Positions 34,885 through 45,430 of a stretch of DNA of 64,000 nucleotides are shown here, one piece after another. Every line of letters starts with the position of its first letter. Position 1 is the first letter of the stretch. The translations under genes were made by a program, and so were the position numbers. Below the pieces are notes generated by a model. That model did no database searches, was not told the DNA's origin, and saw only the letters and a list, made by a program, of their open reading frames with translations. Source of the stretch: Roseibacillus persicicus (lineage in GTDB: Bacteria; Verrucomicrobiota; Verrucomicrobiia; Verrucomicrobiales; Akkermansiaceae); NCBI RefSeq assembly GCF_014651675.1, contig NZ_BMXI01000002.1:339695-403694 (forward strand), in the 5' to 3' direction.

Positions 34885-37272
34885 ATGAATTCAAACGGGC
34901 GACATTTCCCTCGTATGCGAAACTTTGCCCGTTCTGCTTGTGCACTTATCTTGGTCGGACTTTCGGTCCCGTCTTCAGCTACGCCATCCATTGCAGTCGC
35001 GAATGACCGGATTTACCGTGCAACATCGGGCACCTCGTTCACCTACGAAGGTGGTCAATTGCTCTTCTTCATCTATGACGGCAATGCCCTCTCTAACACG
35101 GAGTGTCCAAGTCTCGCCGCTGGTGTTGGTTTGCTTCCTTATTTTCCTGGCGACCTTCCTTGTCCTGCTGGACACAATGCCTTTGTAACCCGCCGGTTTG
35201 GGGACCGCGATCGGGATGTGAGTAATTCCTGGCACCGCTTGGGTTCAGTCGATGAGGCATCACGGATCCCGGCCCGAGTCCCGGAATACATCCGGCTCGT
35301 TGCCGCTCCGATCACTGACCTTCCCCGTCCTTCGAATGAATTCAAGGACCGCTCAACTTTGGTTTTGCACGACCTTCAGTCGGCCACCTTCCGCGAGAAG
35401 GATGCGACCCGCTACGAAATGACCCGTGAGTATCTGGTCAGCGATGCGGATGCCAACGGTGACGGTATTCTGACTGATTTGGAGCGTGAACTTCATAAGC
35501 AGCAGGCAAAAGTTGAGGAGATTCGTCACTTGCGCGAAACAATCATCAACACTGGCAACACCAACGGCTACCTGTTCACTTACCCTATCCGGCCTTGGAT
35601 CGAGTTGAACAAGGATTTGGATGTCAGCTATGCTCCCACCGACGAAATCGCAGTCAACCAGCTCCAGTTCATCGAGGCTTATCCCGGTATTTCAAACCGT
35701 GCGGGTATCACAAGCACTCGCAAGGGTTTTCGATTCACCAATTTGAATAATATGGGGACTGACTACGACGGTGATCCCGCTGTTCTCGTTGACTATCGTT
35801 CCCCTGGTTCAATTTCATGGTCTGGAAATGATTTTTCAAACCTGATCCAAGGGTTGGACCAAGCATTCTTGAAAGTTTTTGAGCGCCGATTCACTTCAGA
35901 AGGAACTCCGATTGCTTACAATGGAGTGGGCGAGATTGCTGTGACTGTTGTTGAGCCCGGGGACGCTCCAGGTGATCCAGCTGTTGCAACTGCGCTCGGG
36001 CATGGGCTTGAGGATGGAGAGGAAATTACTCTCTACCGAACCGGGTTCTCGGCTCTTGATGGACAGCGGTTTTTCGTGAATCTCCAATCTGACAAAGTCG
36101 GTTTTGATGCAGCCAACCAGTTCGAGCTCTTTATTGATGAGGGTCTCAACGAGCCGCTTGTCCTCGACATCATTCCTGACGGCACTTTGGGAGTTCTTAA
36201 CCCGATGGTAGATGGAGCTCCAGATATCAGTGATATTGCAATCACTCCTGGGGATCCGGTGACCATTACCACCCTCTCTCCCCATGGCCTTGCAGACGGT
36301 GATTCTTTCACCATCGACGATTCTGGTCTGACTTCGTTCGAAGGACAGGCATTCTACGCTGGGAATACTACGGACACCACTTTGGAAGTGTTTACAGATG
36401 TGGACCTCACCGAGGCATTCGTCTACGCCGCGTTCCCGAATCCTGCGGCACTGTTTGATGCAGCGTTCCTTGGAAATGAGCAGAATGATTTCGAATGGCC
36501 CATCTGGCCATTCCCCTTCGTTGACCAGAACTTCGGCGGGCAGCTTCTTCTGCCGAGTGTGTTCGACAACGGCTATGAGTTCCCAAGTGTGGCATTCAGC
36601 CTGTTCTACGGGAGTGAGTTCGGCGCGCAGAATCTTGCGGCCTTGGCTGAGCCTCCTCGTAACGACTTGATTATGCGAATTCGTTACTCTCGCAGTGTTG
36701 CCACAGCTGACCTATCTGGCTCGCAAGCCCTGGTTCCTGGTGACTTGAGCCGCCGTGACTTCGAATTGGAGTTGGTCCTGGTTGATACAATTTCGGGTCT
36801 GACAAGCGCTCTCGGAACGCTTGGTGCCAAATCAGTAAAAGGTGCTAAGTCTGACGAGGCTGCCACTGAGTTTGGGGGTGACCTCGATGGTGATGGGCAG
36901 TCCGACTTGTTCGAATTCGCTTTTGATGCTTCTGCCGCAAATGAATTCCAGAATCCTCCTATTGCCGATGCCAACTCTCAGGTGTCAGCGCAAGTTACGG
37001 TTGAGATCGACCCTGAAACTTCCCTTTGCGAGCTTACAGTCAAGAAGCGTCCCGGCGTTCGCGAGTATATCCAATACTACTTCGAGGAAGTGGGGCTTGA
37101 TGGTCAAGCAGCTTTGATTGACTTCAGCGACCCTGAAAATCCAAATACTGAATGGAAGGTCGTTAAAGATGACAACTTTGAATACAAGATTGTGAGCACC
37201 TCACCGGTTTCGGGATTCTCTTTATTCCGCGCCTGCGCTCGCGAAAATACATTCGGCGTTGTTACTCCTTAA
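34885..37272 (+). CDS. Large exported protein with two FCCH-like repeats, function unknown
   Basis: Product of 795 residues from ATG 34885; the frame is open to 34807 and ATG 34915 is also possible. A signal peptide (FARSACALILVGLSVPSSA) follows the later start. An EF-hand-like DADANGDGILTDLE lies about residue 190. Two tandem repeats of about 80 residues follow (ALGHGLEDGEEITLYRTGF; LSPHGLADGDSFTIDDSGL). Their H-G-L-x-D-G-D pattern is that of FCCH-type beta domains seen in phage and surface proteins. The C-terminus has DLDGDGQSDLFEFAFD and a tail like those of the proteins at 1794 and 45431. It follows the CoaE-Rho gene with a 151 bp gap. Probably a cell-surface or secreted protein; no function assigned. 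Confidence 0.8.
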   Translation: MNSNGRHFPRMRNFARSACALILVGLSVPSSATPSIAVANDRIYRATSGTSFTYEGGQLLFFIYDGNALSNTECPSLAAGVGLLPYFPGDLPCPAGHNAFVTRRFGDRDRDVSNSWHRLGSVDEASRIPARVPEYIRLVAAPITDLPRPSNEFKDRSTLVLHDLQSATFREKDATRYEMTREYLVSDADANGDGILTDLERELHKQQAKVEEIRHLRETIINTGNTNGYLFTYPIRPWIELNKDLDVSYAPTDEIAVNQLQFIEAYPGISNRAGITSTRKGFRFTNLNNMGTDYDGDPAVLVDYRSPGSISWSGNDFSNLIQGLDQAFLKVFERRFTSEGTPIAYNGVGEIAVTVVEPGDAPGDPAVATALGHGLEDGEEITLYRTGFSALDGQRFFVNLQSDKVGFDAANQFELFIDEGLNEPLVLDIIPDGTLGVLNPMVDGAPDISDIAITPGDPVTITTLSPHGLADGDSFTIDDSGLTSFEGQAFYAGNTTDTTLEVFTDVDLTEAFVYAAFPNPAALFDAAFLGNEQNDFEWPIWPFPFVDQNFGGQLLLPSVFDNGYEFPSVAFSLFYGSEFGAQNLAALAEPPRNDLIMRIRYSRSVATADLSGSQALVPGDLSRRDFELELVLVDTISGLTSALGTLGAKSVKGAKSDEAATEFGGDLDGDGQSDLFEFAFDASAANEFQNPPIADANSQVSAQVTVEIDPETSLCELTVKKRPGVREYIQYYFEEVGLDGQAALIDFSDPENPNTEWKVVKDDNFEYKIVSTSPVSGFSLFRACARENTFGVVTP

Positions 37273-37281
37273 TACTCCACT

Positions 37282-38331
37282 GTGTCGGAAGAACTAGGAG
37301 TCGAACCAGTAGTTTGGGGTTACGACGAAGAACTCCTTCAAGCAGAATTGCTCGGCCTCGATCTTGAGGCCGACAGTCTGTTTCGGTTCAGTGAGAAGAT
37401 TTGCCTGGTTCAAATTACGGACGGCAAACGAGGAGTTTTGGTTGACCCGCTGGAGCAAGATTTGAGCGAACTCGCTCAGCGTCTTCTCTCGCGTCCGCTA
37501 TGGATGCATGGAGCCGATTACGATATGGCCCTCATGCGTCGCGATTGGGGAGGGGTTCCAGTCAAGGTTTGGGATACTCAAATTGGAGCGCGATTGCTCG
37601 GTTGTCGAAAGTTCGGCTACGCGAATTTGGTCGAAGAGTTCTTCGGGGTAGTTTTGTCCAAAGGTTCTCAGAAAGCCGATTGGGGGAAGCGGCCCTTGCC
37701 TGACAAGATGGCGCAGTACGCCCTCAATGATGTCAAATATCTCATCCCGATGGCACGCAAGATTGAGGCCGGGTTGAGGGAGTTGGGGCGCTTTGAGTGG
37801 TTCGAAGAGAGCTGCGATTGGGATCGCGAACGAGCGCTTGAGCGTTCAGATAACAAGGACAACGCATGGCGAATCAAAGGCTCTGGGAAATTCGATCGGA
37901 AGACTCTCGCTTTTTTAAAGGCGGTCTGGACGTGGCGAGAATCGGAAGCGGCCAAATGGGACCGTCCTAGCTTCATGGTTGCAGGGAATAAAGATCTCTT
38001 GGCTTGGAGTATTGCTGCGGCGAACGGAGAGCGGTTGGATTTAAACCGTTCGATGCGGCCGGATCGACGTCGCCGGTTGCTGGAAGGGGTAGAGGCTGCC
38101 AGATCGTTGAAGCCAGACGAATGGCCGGAGAAGGTTCGAGCTCCTCGTCGTGAAAGAGATCGCGAGCGCGAGAAGCTGGTAGATGCGTTTCTTGCCAAAC
38201 GTGAGAAAAAGGGGGAAGAGCTTGGGATCGAGCCCTCGGTTCTGGGTTCCCGGGCAAGTTTCGAGGCATTTGCATCGGGGGATTCTTCCAAATTGATGAG
38301 GTGGCAGAAGTCGGTAATGGAGCTGGCTTGA
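37282..38331 (+). CDS. Ribonuclease D-like 3'-5' exonuclease with C-terminal HRDC-like region
   Basis: Product of 349 residues starting at GTG 37282 (nine bases after the previous stop). It is a DEDDy exonuclease: LGLDLEADS (Asp27, Glu29), HGADYDMAL and YALNDVKYL (Y-x3-D) give the metal-binding residues. Residues about 200-300 are an HRDC-like helical domain. RNase D trims the 3' ends of tRNA precursors and other stable RNAs. The C-terminus is charged (RERDREREKL). Length is close to E. coli Rnd (375). Confidence 0.9.
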   Translation: MSEELGVEPVVWGYDEELLQAELLGLDLEADSLFRFSEKICLVQITDGKRGVLVDPLEQDLSELAQRLLSRPLWMHGADYDMALMRRDWGGVPVKVWDTQIGARLLGCRKFGYANLVEEFFGVVLSKGSQKADWGKRPLPDKMAQYALNDVKYLIPMARKIEAGLRELGRFEWFEESCDWDRERALERSDNKDNAWRIKGSGKFDRKTLAFLKAVWTWRESEAAKWDRPSFMVAGNKDLLAWSIAAANGERLDLNRSMRPDRRRRLLEGVEAARSLKPDEWPEKVRAPRRERDREREKLVDAFLAKREKKGEELGIEPSVLGSRASFEAFASGDSSKLMRWQKSVMELA

Positions 38332-38379
38332 ACGCGACTTCCTCTTTTCAAAGTGACTTCGAGCTTTTACTTTTCGTGA

Positions 38380-38787
38380 ATGGCTCGGAGAAAGAAAGGT
38401 TCGACTCTTCACTTTAGCTGCGACTCGTGTGGCACTCATTTGGGTTTCGATGATTCTCTGGCCGGCCTACAAGCGCCCTGCCCAAAGTGTGGCAGCTTGG
38501 TGAAGGCTCCAGAGCTGGAATCCCCTTCACTTTCGATTCCTTCTTCTGGTGTTACTCGGGGGATATCGGCCGAGGGTGGACTTCGCTCTGGCATGGGAAG
38601 AGGAGAGGCTGTCAGGGGGGCTTCGGGGCGGGGAAAACGAAGGGGAGGGCGGGTCTACCCCGCCAATGGTCCTATGCCGATCGAGGATGAAAAGGCGAAC
38701 ATGGGCGCTTTGATTCGGATCCTCGTTGCTACTTTTCTAGTGGTTATAGTGGTGGTTCTTGTGGTTTGGTATCTCCGTAACGAATAG
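38380..38787 (+). CDS. Zinc-ribbon protein with C-terminal membrane anchor
   Basis: Product of 135 residues. An N-terminal zinc ribbon has CDSC (14-17) and CPKC (34-37). A basic Gly/Arg/Ser-rich linker follows (RGASGRGKRRGGR). One membrane helix at about 110-131 (ILVATFLVVIVVVLVVW) ends three residues from YLRNE, so the protein is tail-anchored with the zinc ribbon in the cytoplasm. Such proteins are common in PVC bacteria and have no assigned role. Confidence 0.8.
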   Translation: MARRKKGSTLHFSCDSCGTHLGFDDSLAGLQAPCPKCGSLVKAPELESPSLSIPSSGVTRGISAEGGLRSGMGRGEAVRGASGRGKRRGGRVYPANGPMPIEDEKANMGALIRILVATFLVVIVVVLVVWYLRNE

Positions 38788-38941
38788 GCATCAGGGCATT
38801 CGCGTAGCTTTTCAAATCTTCTTTGTGGGATGCTATTTCCGAAGGCATCGGGATGGCGAATAATCGCGATGAAATTGGGGATTTGTGGGGTGAAAAAAAC
38901 TCTGTTTTTTGACGCAAATATAAGGAAACAGCCTTGTGTGA

Positions 38942-41551
<2,610 letters not shown>

Positions 41552-41586
41552 TTCAAAATTTTTACTACTAGATTTCCCGTAATTCA

Positions 41587-44205
41587 ATGGCTTCTGATGA
41601 AATTAAGAGTGTAAACGTGGCTGACGAGATGTCGGGCGCGTTCCTCGACTACTCGATGTCCGTGATCATCTCGCGTGCGCTACCTGACGCGCGCGACGGT
41701 CTCAAACCTTCCCAGCGCCGCGTGCTTTACGCGATGCACCATGACCTTTCGCTCACTCCGGCCAAGCAACACCTGAAGTGTGCCCGTATCGTTGGTGAAA
41801 CGATGGGTAAATATCACCCGCATGGAGATAGCTCGATTTACTCGACTTTGGTGAATATGGCTCAGCCATGGACGCTCAAGGAGATCTTGGTTGATGGGCA
41901 AGGTAACTTTGGCTCGGTGGAGGGCGATGCTGCTGCGGCCATGCGATATACCGAGGCCCGCATGACTCATATGGGGTCGGCCATGATGATCGACCTTGAG
42001 AAGGAGACGGTCGATATGACCGACACTTACGATGAACGCGCGCTCGAGCCTACTGTGCTTCCGGCATCGATCCCCAACCTGCTCGTGAACGGGGGAACCG
42101 GGATTGCCGTCGGGATGGCTACCAACATTCCGCCCCATAACATGGGTGAGGTGATTGACGGGGTCTGTGCTCGAATCGACAATCCAACCATCACTCTTGA
42201 TGAGATGAAACTGATCATCAAGGGACCCGATTTCCCGATGAAGTGCCAAATCCGAGGCACCAAGGGGATTGATAGTTACTTTGCCACCGGGCGGGGAAGT
42301 ATCAAGATGCGCGGGGAAATCGAGATCGATGAGAAGGATTCCGGCGCTTCCATTCTAACCATCACCCAGGTTCCCTTCAACGTGAACCGGGCGACTTTGC
42401 AGCAGCGAATCGCCGAATTGGTGAGAGAGAAGATTCTAACGGATATCTCCGGAATGCGGGATCTATCAGACGATCAGACACGCATTGAAATTTCTCTCAA
42501 GCGGGACGCCCGTCCCCAGGTGGTTGCCAATCAGATTTTCAAGCTGACCGCGATGGAGACCTCCTTTGGGGTCAATATGTTGGCAATTCATGAGCGTCGT
42601 CCCAAGCAAATGGGTCTTCTGGATGCATTGGATGCCTTTATTGAGCATCGCCGCGAAGTGATCATTCGCCGCACCCGTTACCTCCTGCGCAAGGCCGAAG
42701 AGCGGGCGGAGACATTGGAGGCTTTCCTCTTGGCGCTGGGCCATCTTGACGACTTTATCCGTATTATCCGCGGTTCCAAGAACCGGGATGAGGCACGAGT
42801 GAAGCTGAAGGCTTACGAGTTCTCGACAGCTACAGCAGAGCAGTTGGGGATTTTGATTCGTTCCCAGCCATCAATTCAAGGCGACCGTTATGTTTTCACT
42901 GATCGCCAGGTCAATTCCATCCTGGAGCTCCGTCTTTATCAGTTGACTGCGATGGAGCAGGATAAGGTCAAGGGGGATTACGATGCTGTTCTTGTGGAGA
43001 TCAAAGATTTTCTCGATATCCTTGGTAGTGAGCAGCGCGTGCTCAATATCATCAAAGAAGAGCTTCTTGCGATTAAGGAGAAGTTTGCCACTCCGCGTCT
43101 TTGTGAAATTGTTCCTGACGATGGAGACATCGCGATCGAGGATTTGATTGCCAACGATGGGATGATCGTCTCGCTCAGTCACCGGGGTTATATCAAGCGC
43201 ACTGCGGCGAGCGAATACCGTACGCAATCCCGCGGTGGTAAAGGAATGCGCGGAATGGAGACGCGTAGTGCCAACGACGACGAAGATGACTTTGTGGAAA
43301 CTCTCTTTAGTGCGGGTGCCCACGATTACCTCATGTTCTTTACCAACACCGGGAGGGCCTATGTCGAACGGGTTTATGATATCCCGGAAGGTTCCCGTGC
43401 GTCGAAAGGCCGGAACATCAAAAACGTTCTGAACCTGCAGGCGGACGAAAAGATTGCCACCGTTCTCCGGGTGGAGCGCAAGCTGAACGAGAATGGCGAG
43501 GATCATACCTTCGACGAGGGGATGGGCTTCGTTTTCTTCGCTACGCGCACCGGCAAGGTGAAGAAGACCGCGCTCAATGATTTCCGCAATTTCCGCAAGG
43601 ATGGAATCATCGCCATTAAGCTGGAGGAGGACAACGAGCTCATTGGCGTGCGTCTGACCAGTGGTAACGATGAAGTGGTGTTGGTTACGAACAACGGGCT
43701 CAGTCTCCGCTTCGATGAAACCCAATCCCGCAGCATGGGACGAACTGCGGCCGGGGTCGCGGGAATCAAGCCGGTGAAAGGTGACTTTGTCGTGGGGCTG
43801 GCTATCGTGGATAGCGAAGCGACTCTGTTGGTAGCCAGTGAGAACGGGCTTGGGAAGCGGACGACTTACGAGGAATACCGGAGCCAAACTCGGGGCGGTA
43901 AGGGCATCATTACGATGAAGGTGACCGAGAAGACCGGACCTGTGGTTGGCGCTCTGGCGGTGAAGCCTGAGGACGAGCTTATGCTGATGACCACTGGTGG
44001 CCTGAGTATTCGAATCAAAGTTGACCAAGTGCGCGAGACAGGAAGAAGTGCACAGGGCGTGAAGTTGCTGACCCTCAAAGAAGGGGAAAAGCTACAAGGA
44101 ATCGCCCGAGTTGTTCCTGATGCGGATGGCTCGTCACAAGATGACGAGGAAGGCGAGGAGACCGCTTCATCCGAGGCAGCTCCTGAAGAAACTTCAGAAG
44201 AGTAG
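41587..44205 (+). CDS. gyrA: DNA gyrase subunit A
   Basis: Product of 872 residues. Catalytic Tyr121 lies in AAMRYTEARM. The C-terminal beta-pinwheel has a GyrA-box (QSRGGKGMRG) needed for DNA wrapping and a second similar block (QTRGGKGII). In the quinolone region the sequence HPHGDSSIYSTLV has Ser82 at the E. coli Ser83 position and Ser86 at the E. coli Asp87 position. The last 25 residues are acidic and Ser-rich. Forms gyrase with the gyrB product and is followed by a terminator at 44233. Confidence 0.97.
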   Translation: MASDEIKSVNVADEMSGAFLDYSMSVIISRALPDARDGLKPSQRRVLYAMHHDLSLTPAKQHLKCARIVGETMGKYHPHGDSSIYSTLVNMAQPWTLKEILVDGQGNFGSVEGDAAAAMRYTEARMTHMGSAMMIDLEKETVDMTDTYDERALEPTVLPASIPNLLVNGGTGIAVGMATNIPPHNMGEVIDGVCARIDNPTITLDEMKLIIKGPDFPMKCQIRGTKGIDSYFATGRGSIKMRGEIEIDEKDSGASILTITQVPFNVNRATLQQRIAELVREKILTDISGMRDLSDDQTRIEISLKRDARPQVVANQIFKLTAMETSFGVNMLAIHERRPKQMGLLDALDAFIEHRREVIIRRTRYLLRKAEERAETLEAFLLALGHLDDFIRIIRGSKNRDEARVKLKAYEFSTATAEQLGILIRSQPSIQGDRYVFTDRQVNSILELRLYQLTAMEQDKVKGDYDAVLVEIKDFLDILGSEQRVLNIIKEELLAIKEKFATPRLCEIVPDDGDIAIEDLIANDGMIVSLSHRGYIKRTAASEYRTQSRGGKGMRGMETRSANDDEDDFVETLFSAGAHDYLMFFTNTGRAYVERVYDIPEGSRASKGRNIKNVLNLQADEKIATVLRVERKLNENGEDHTFDEGMGFVFFATRTGKVKKTALNDFRNFRKDGIIAIKLEEDNELIGVRLTSGNDEVVLVTNNGLSLRFDETQSRSMGRTAAGVAGIKPVKGDFVVGLAIVDSEATLLVASENGLGKRTTYEEYRSQTRGGKGIITMKVTEKTGPVVGALAVKPEDELMLMTTGGLSIRIKVDQVRETGRSAQGVKLLTLKEGEKLQGIARVVPDADGSSQDDEEGEETASSEAAPEETSEE

Positions 44206-44232
44206 GTTCTTCACAAACACGTTTAATAGAAC

Positions 44233-44279
44233 AGGCCCTCTACCTCTGTGAAAGCAGGGGAGAGGGCCTCTTGTTTTTT
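44233..44279. terminator. Strong terminator between gyrA and the LTD/PEP-CTERM gene
   Basis: AGGCCCTCT (44233-44241) pairs with AGAGGGCCT (44261-44269), with a further CCTCTG/CAGGGG stem inside one bulge and loop TGAAAG. TTGTTTTTT follows on the plus strand. On the minus strand it could serve the convergent gene but without a clear T-run. Confidence 0.9.
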
Positions 44280-44303
44280 CGAATATTAAAGGGGCGGACA
44301 GCG

Positions 44304-44972
44304 CTAGCGTCGGCGTCGGAGAATAGGGAGAAGTCCCAGGAGCAAGAGGGCTGCACTACTAGCTTCAGGCACGACAGCGAAGCCTGGGGATGCGACATCT
44401 GTTCCGGCTCCAGCTGGGTCGGCTCCATCGCTGATGGCTACGAAGGCTTCGTTCTCTCCTGCAATGCTGAGATCCAAGCTCGTGCCAGAGGTATCCCACT
44501 CGAAGCTCGAGCCTTCGGTCGCAGTTCCGAAGGTGGCGGAGGCCACTAGATTCGCGGGACCAACATTGGGGTCTGAATCCCAAATTTCGATTTGGTCTCC
44601 GCCGGAACCCAAGCCTGAAAAAGGATCGTTCCCGCTAAAAAGTTCCTCCGAGTAGGCGATGAAACCACCTCCCCAAGCTGCAACGAAGTCGGGAATGTTT
44701 GCGATGCTTTCGGCCACAATTACGATGGATTCAGACGGCAAAAGTGTGATGGCTGGAAAGAGAGCTCCATCATTGCCTGTTGCTCCATCGTCGTCCCAAT
44801 AGTAGCCGGTCAAGTCCACACTGAGGGAGCCGGTATTGGTCAGCTCGAACCAATCACCATTTGCCGCGCCGCCAGCGTGGCTGCTGCTCGACATGACTTC
44901 GGTAATCATGAAAGCGGCCTGTGTTGAGCTAAAGGCCGCTGTGGAAAGGAGAAGGAGGCTTATATTTTTCAT
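44304..44972 (-). CDS. PEP-CTERM protein with lamin-tail-like domain
   Basis: Product of 222 residues. Signal peptide MKNISLLLLSTAAFSSTQA is followed by a lamin-tail-domain pattern (MITEVMSSSS, GDWFELTNTGSLSVDLTGYY, LPSESIVIVAE). The C-terminus is a PEP-CTERM variant with VPEASS in place of VPEPSS, a hydrophobic helix (AALLLLGLLPIL) and RRRR. Such proteins are exported and processed by exosortase. Function unknown. The gene is convergent with gyrA. Confidence 0.88.
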   Translation of the reverse strand: MKNISLLLLSTAAFSSTQAAFMITEVMSSSSHAGGAANGDWFELTNTGSLSVDLTGYYWDDDGATGNDGALFPAITLLPSESIVIVAESIANIPDFVAAWGGGFIAYSEELFSGNDPFSGLGSGGDQIEIWDSDPNVGPANLVASATFGTATEGSSFEWDTSGTSLDLSIAGENEAFVAISDGADPAGAGTDVASPGFAVVPEASSAALLLLGLLPILRRRR

Positions 44973-45430
44973 CTTCGGGCTAACTCAAGCAAGGAATCGT
45001 GATTTTGTAGAATTAAGATTATGTAAAAATAGTGAGTTTTTCTTGGAGTTGAAGTTGTTTGTTTTGGTGGTGGTTTATATTGAGTGTTTTGTGGTTTTTA
45101 GTCGATTTTCGATATCACTAATCTAAATCTCCAAAAGCCCTCGAAGCAACACGTTTCAAAATCACTTCTTTACAGTGATTTTATTTGTTTCTTTTTTGTT
45201 TCGAGCCTGAATTTTGGTTTTTCACCCGTTATTTTCGGTTTGTTAATTGGGTTGTAACTCTTTGGCGGTAATTTGTTTGTGTTGTTTTGTTCTTCGCGTT
45301 TCGCGCGGGGTGGATTTTTTTCTCTGCCGCCTTCGGTAGGCATGCGCCTTGCTGATTCAATTCGAACTTAAGGTCTTCATTTTTGCTCGAAAAAGCGAGG
45401 TGAAAGGCCCCTAAAAATACTTAATTGAAT
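44973..45430. other. Gene-free AT-rich intergenic region (458 bp) with one terminator-like hairpin
   Basis: It separates two divergent exported-protein genes. It holds many T-runs and one hairpin, AAATCACT (45158-45165), loop TCTTTAC, AGTGATTT (45174-45181), followed by TATTTGTTTCTTTTTTG, which looks like a rho-independent terminator although no plus-strand gene ends upstream. It may mark a small RNA or leader. No ORF or tRNA was recognised. Promoters are expected here for both flanking genes, but none could be picked with confidence from such AT-rich sequence. Confidence 0.5.
45158..45197 (+). terminator. Orphan terminator-like hairpin
   Basis: An 8 bp stem with a 7-base loop and a following T-rich tract, upstream of the exported protein at 45431. 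Nothing is seen to terminate here, so it could end an unrecognised short transcript or act in the leader. Confidence 0.5.
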
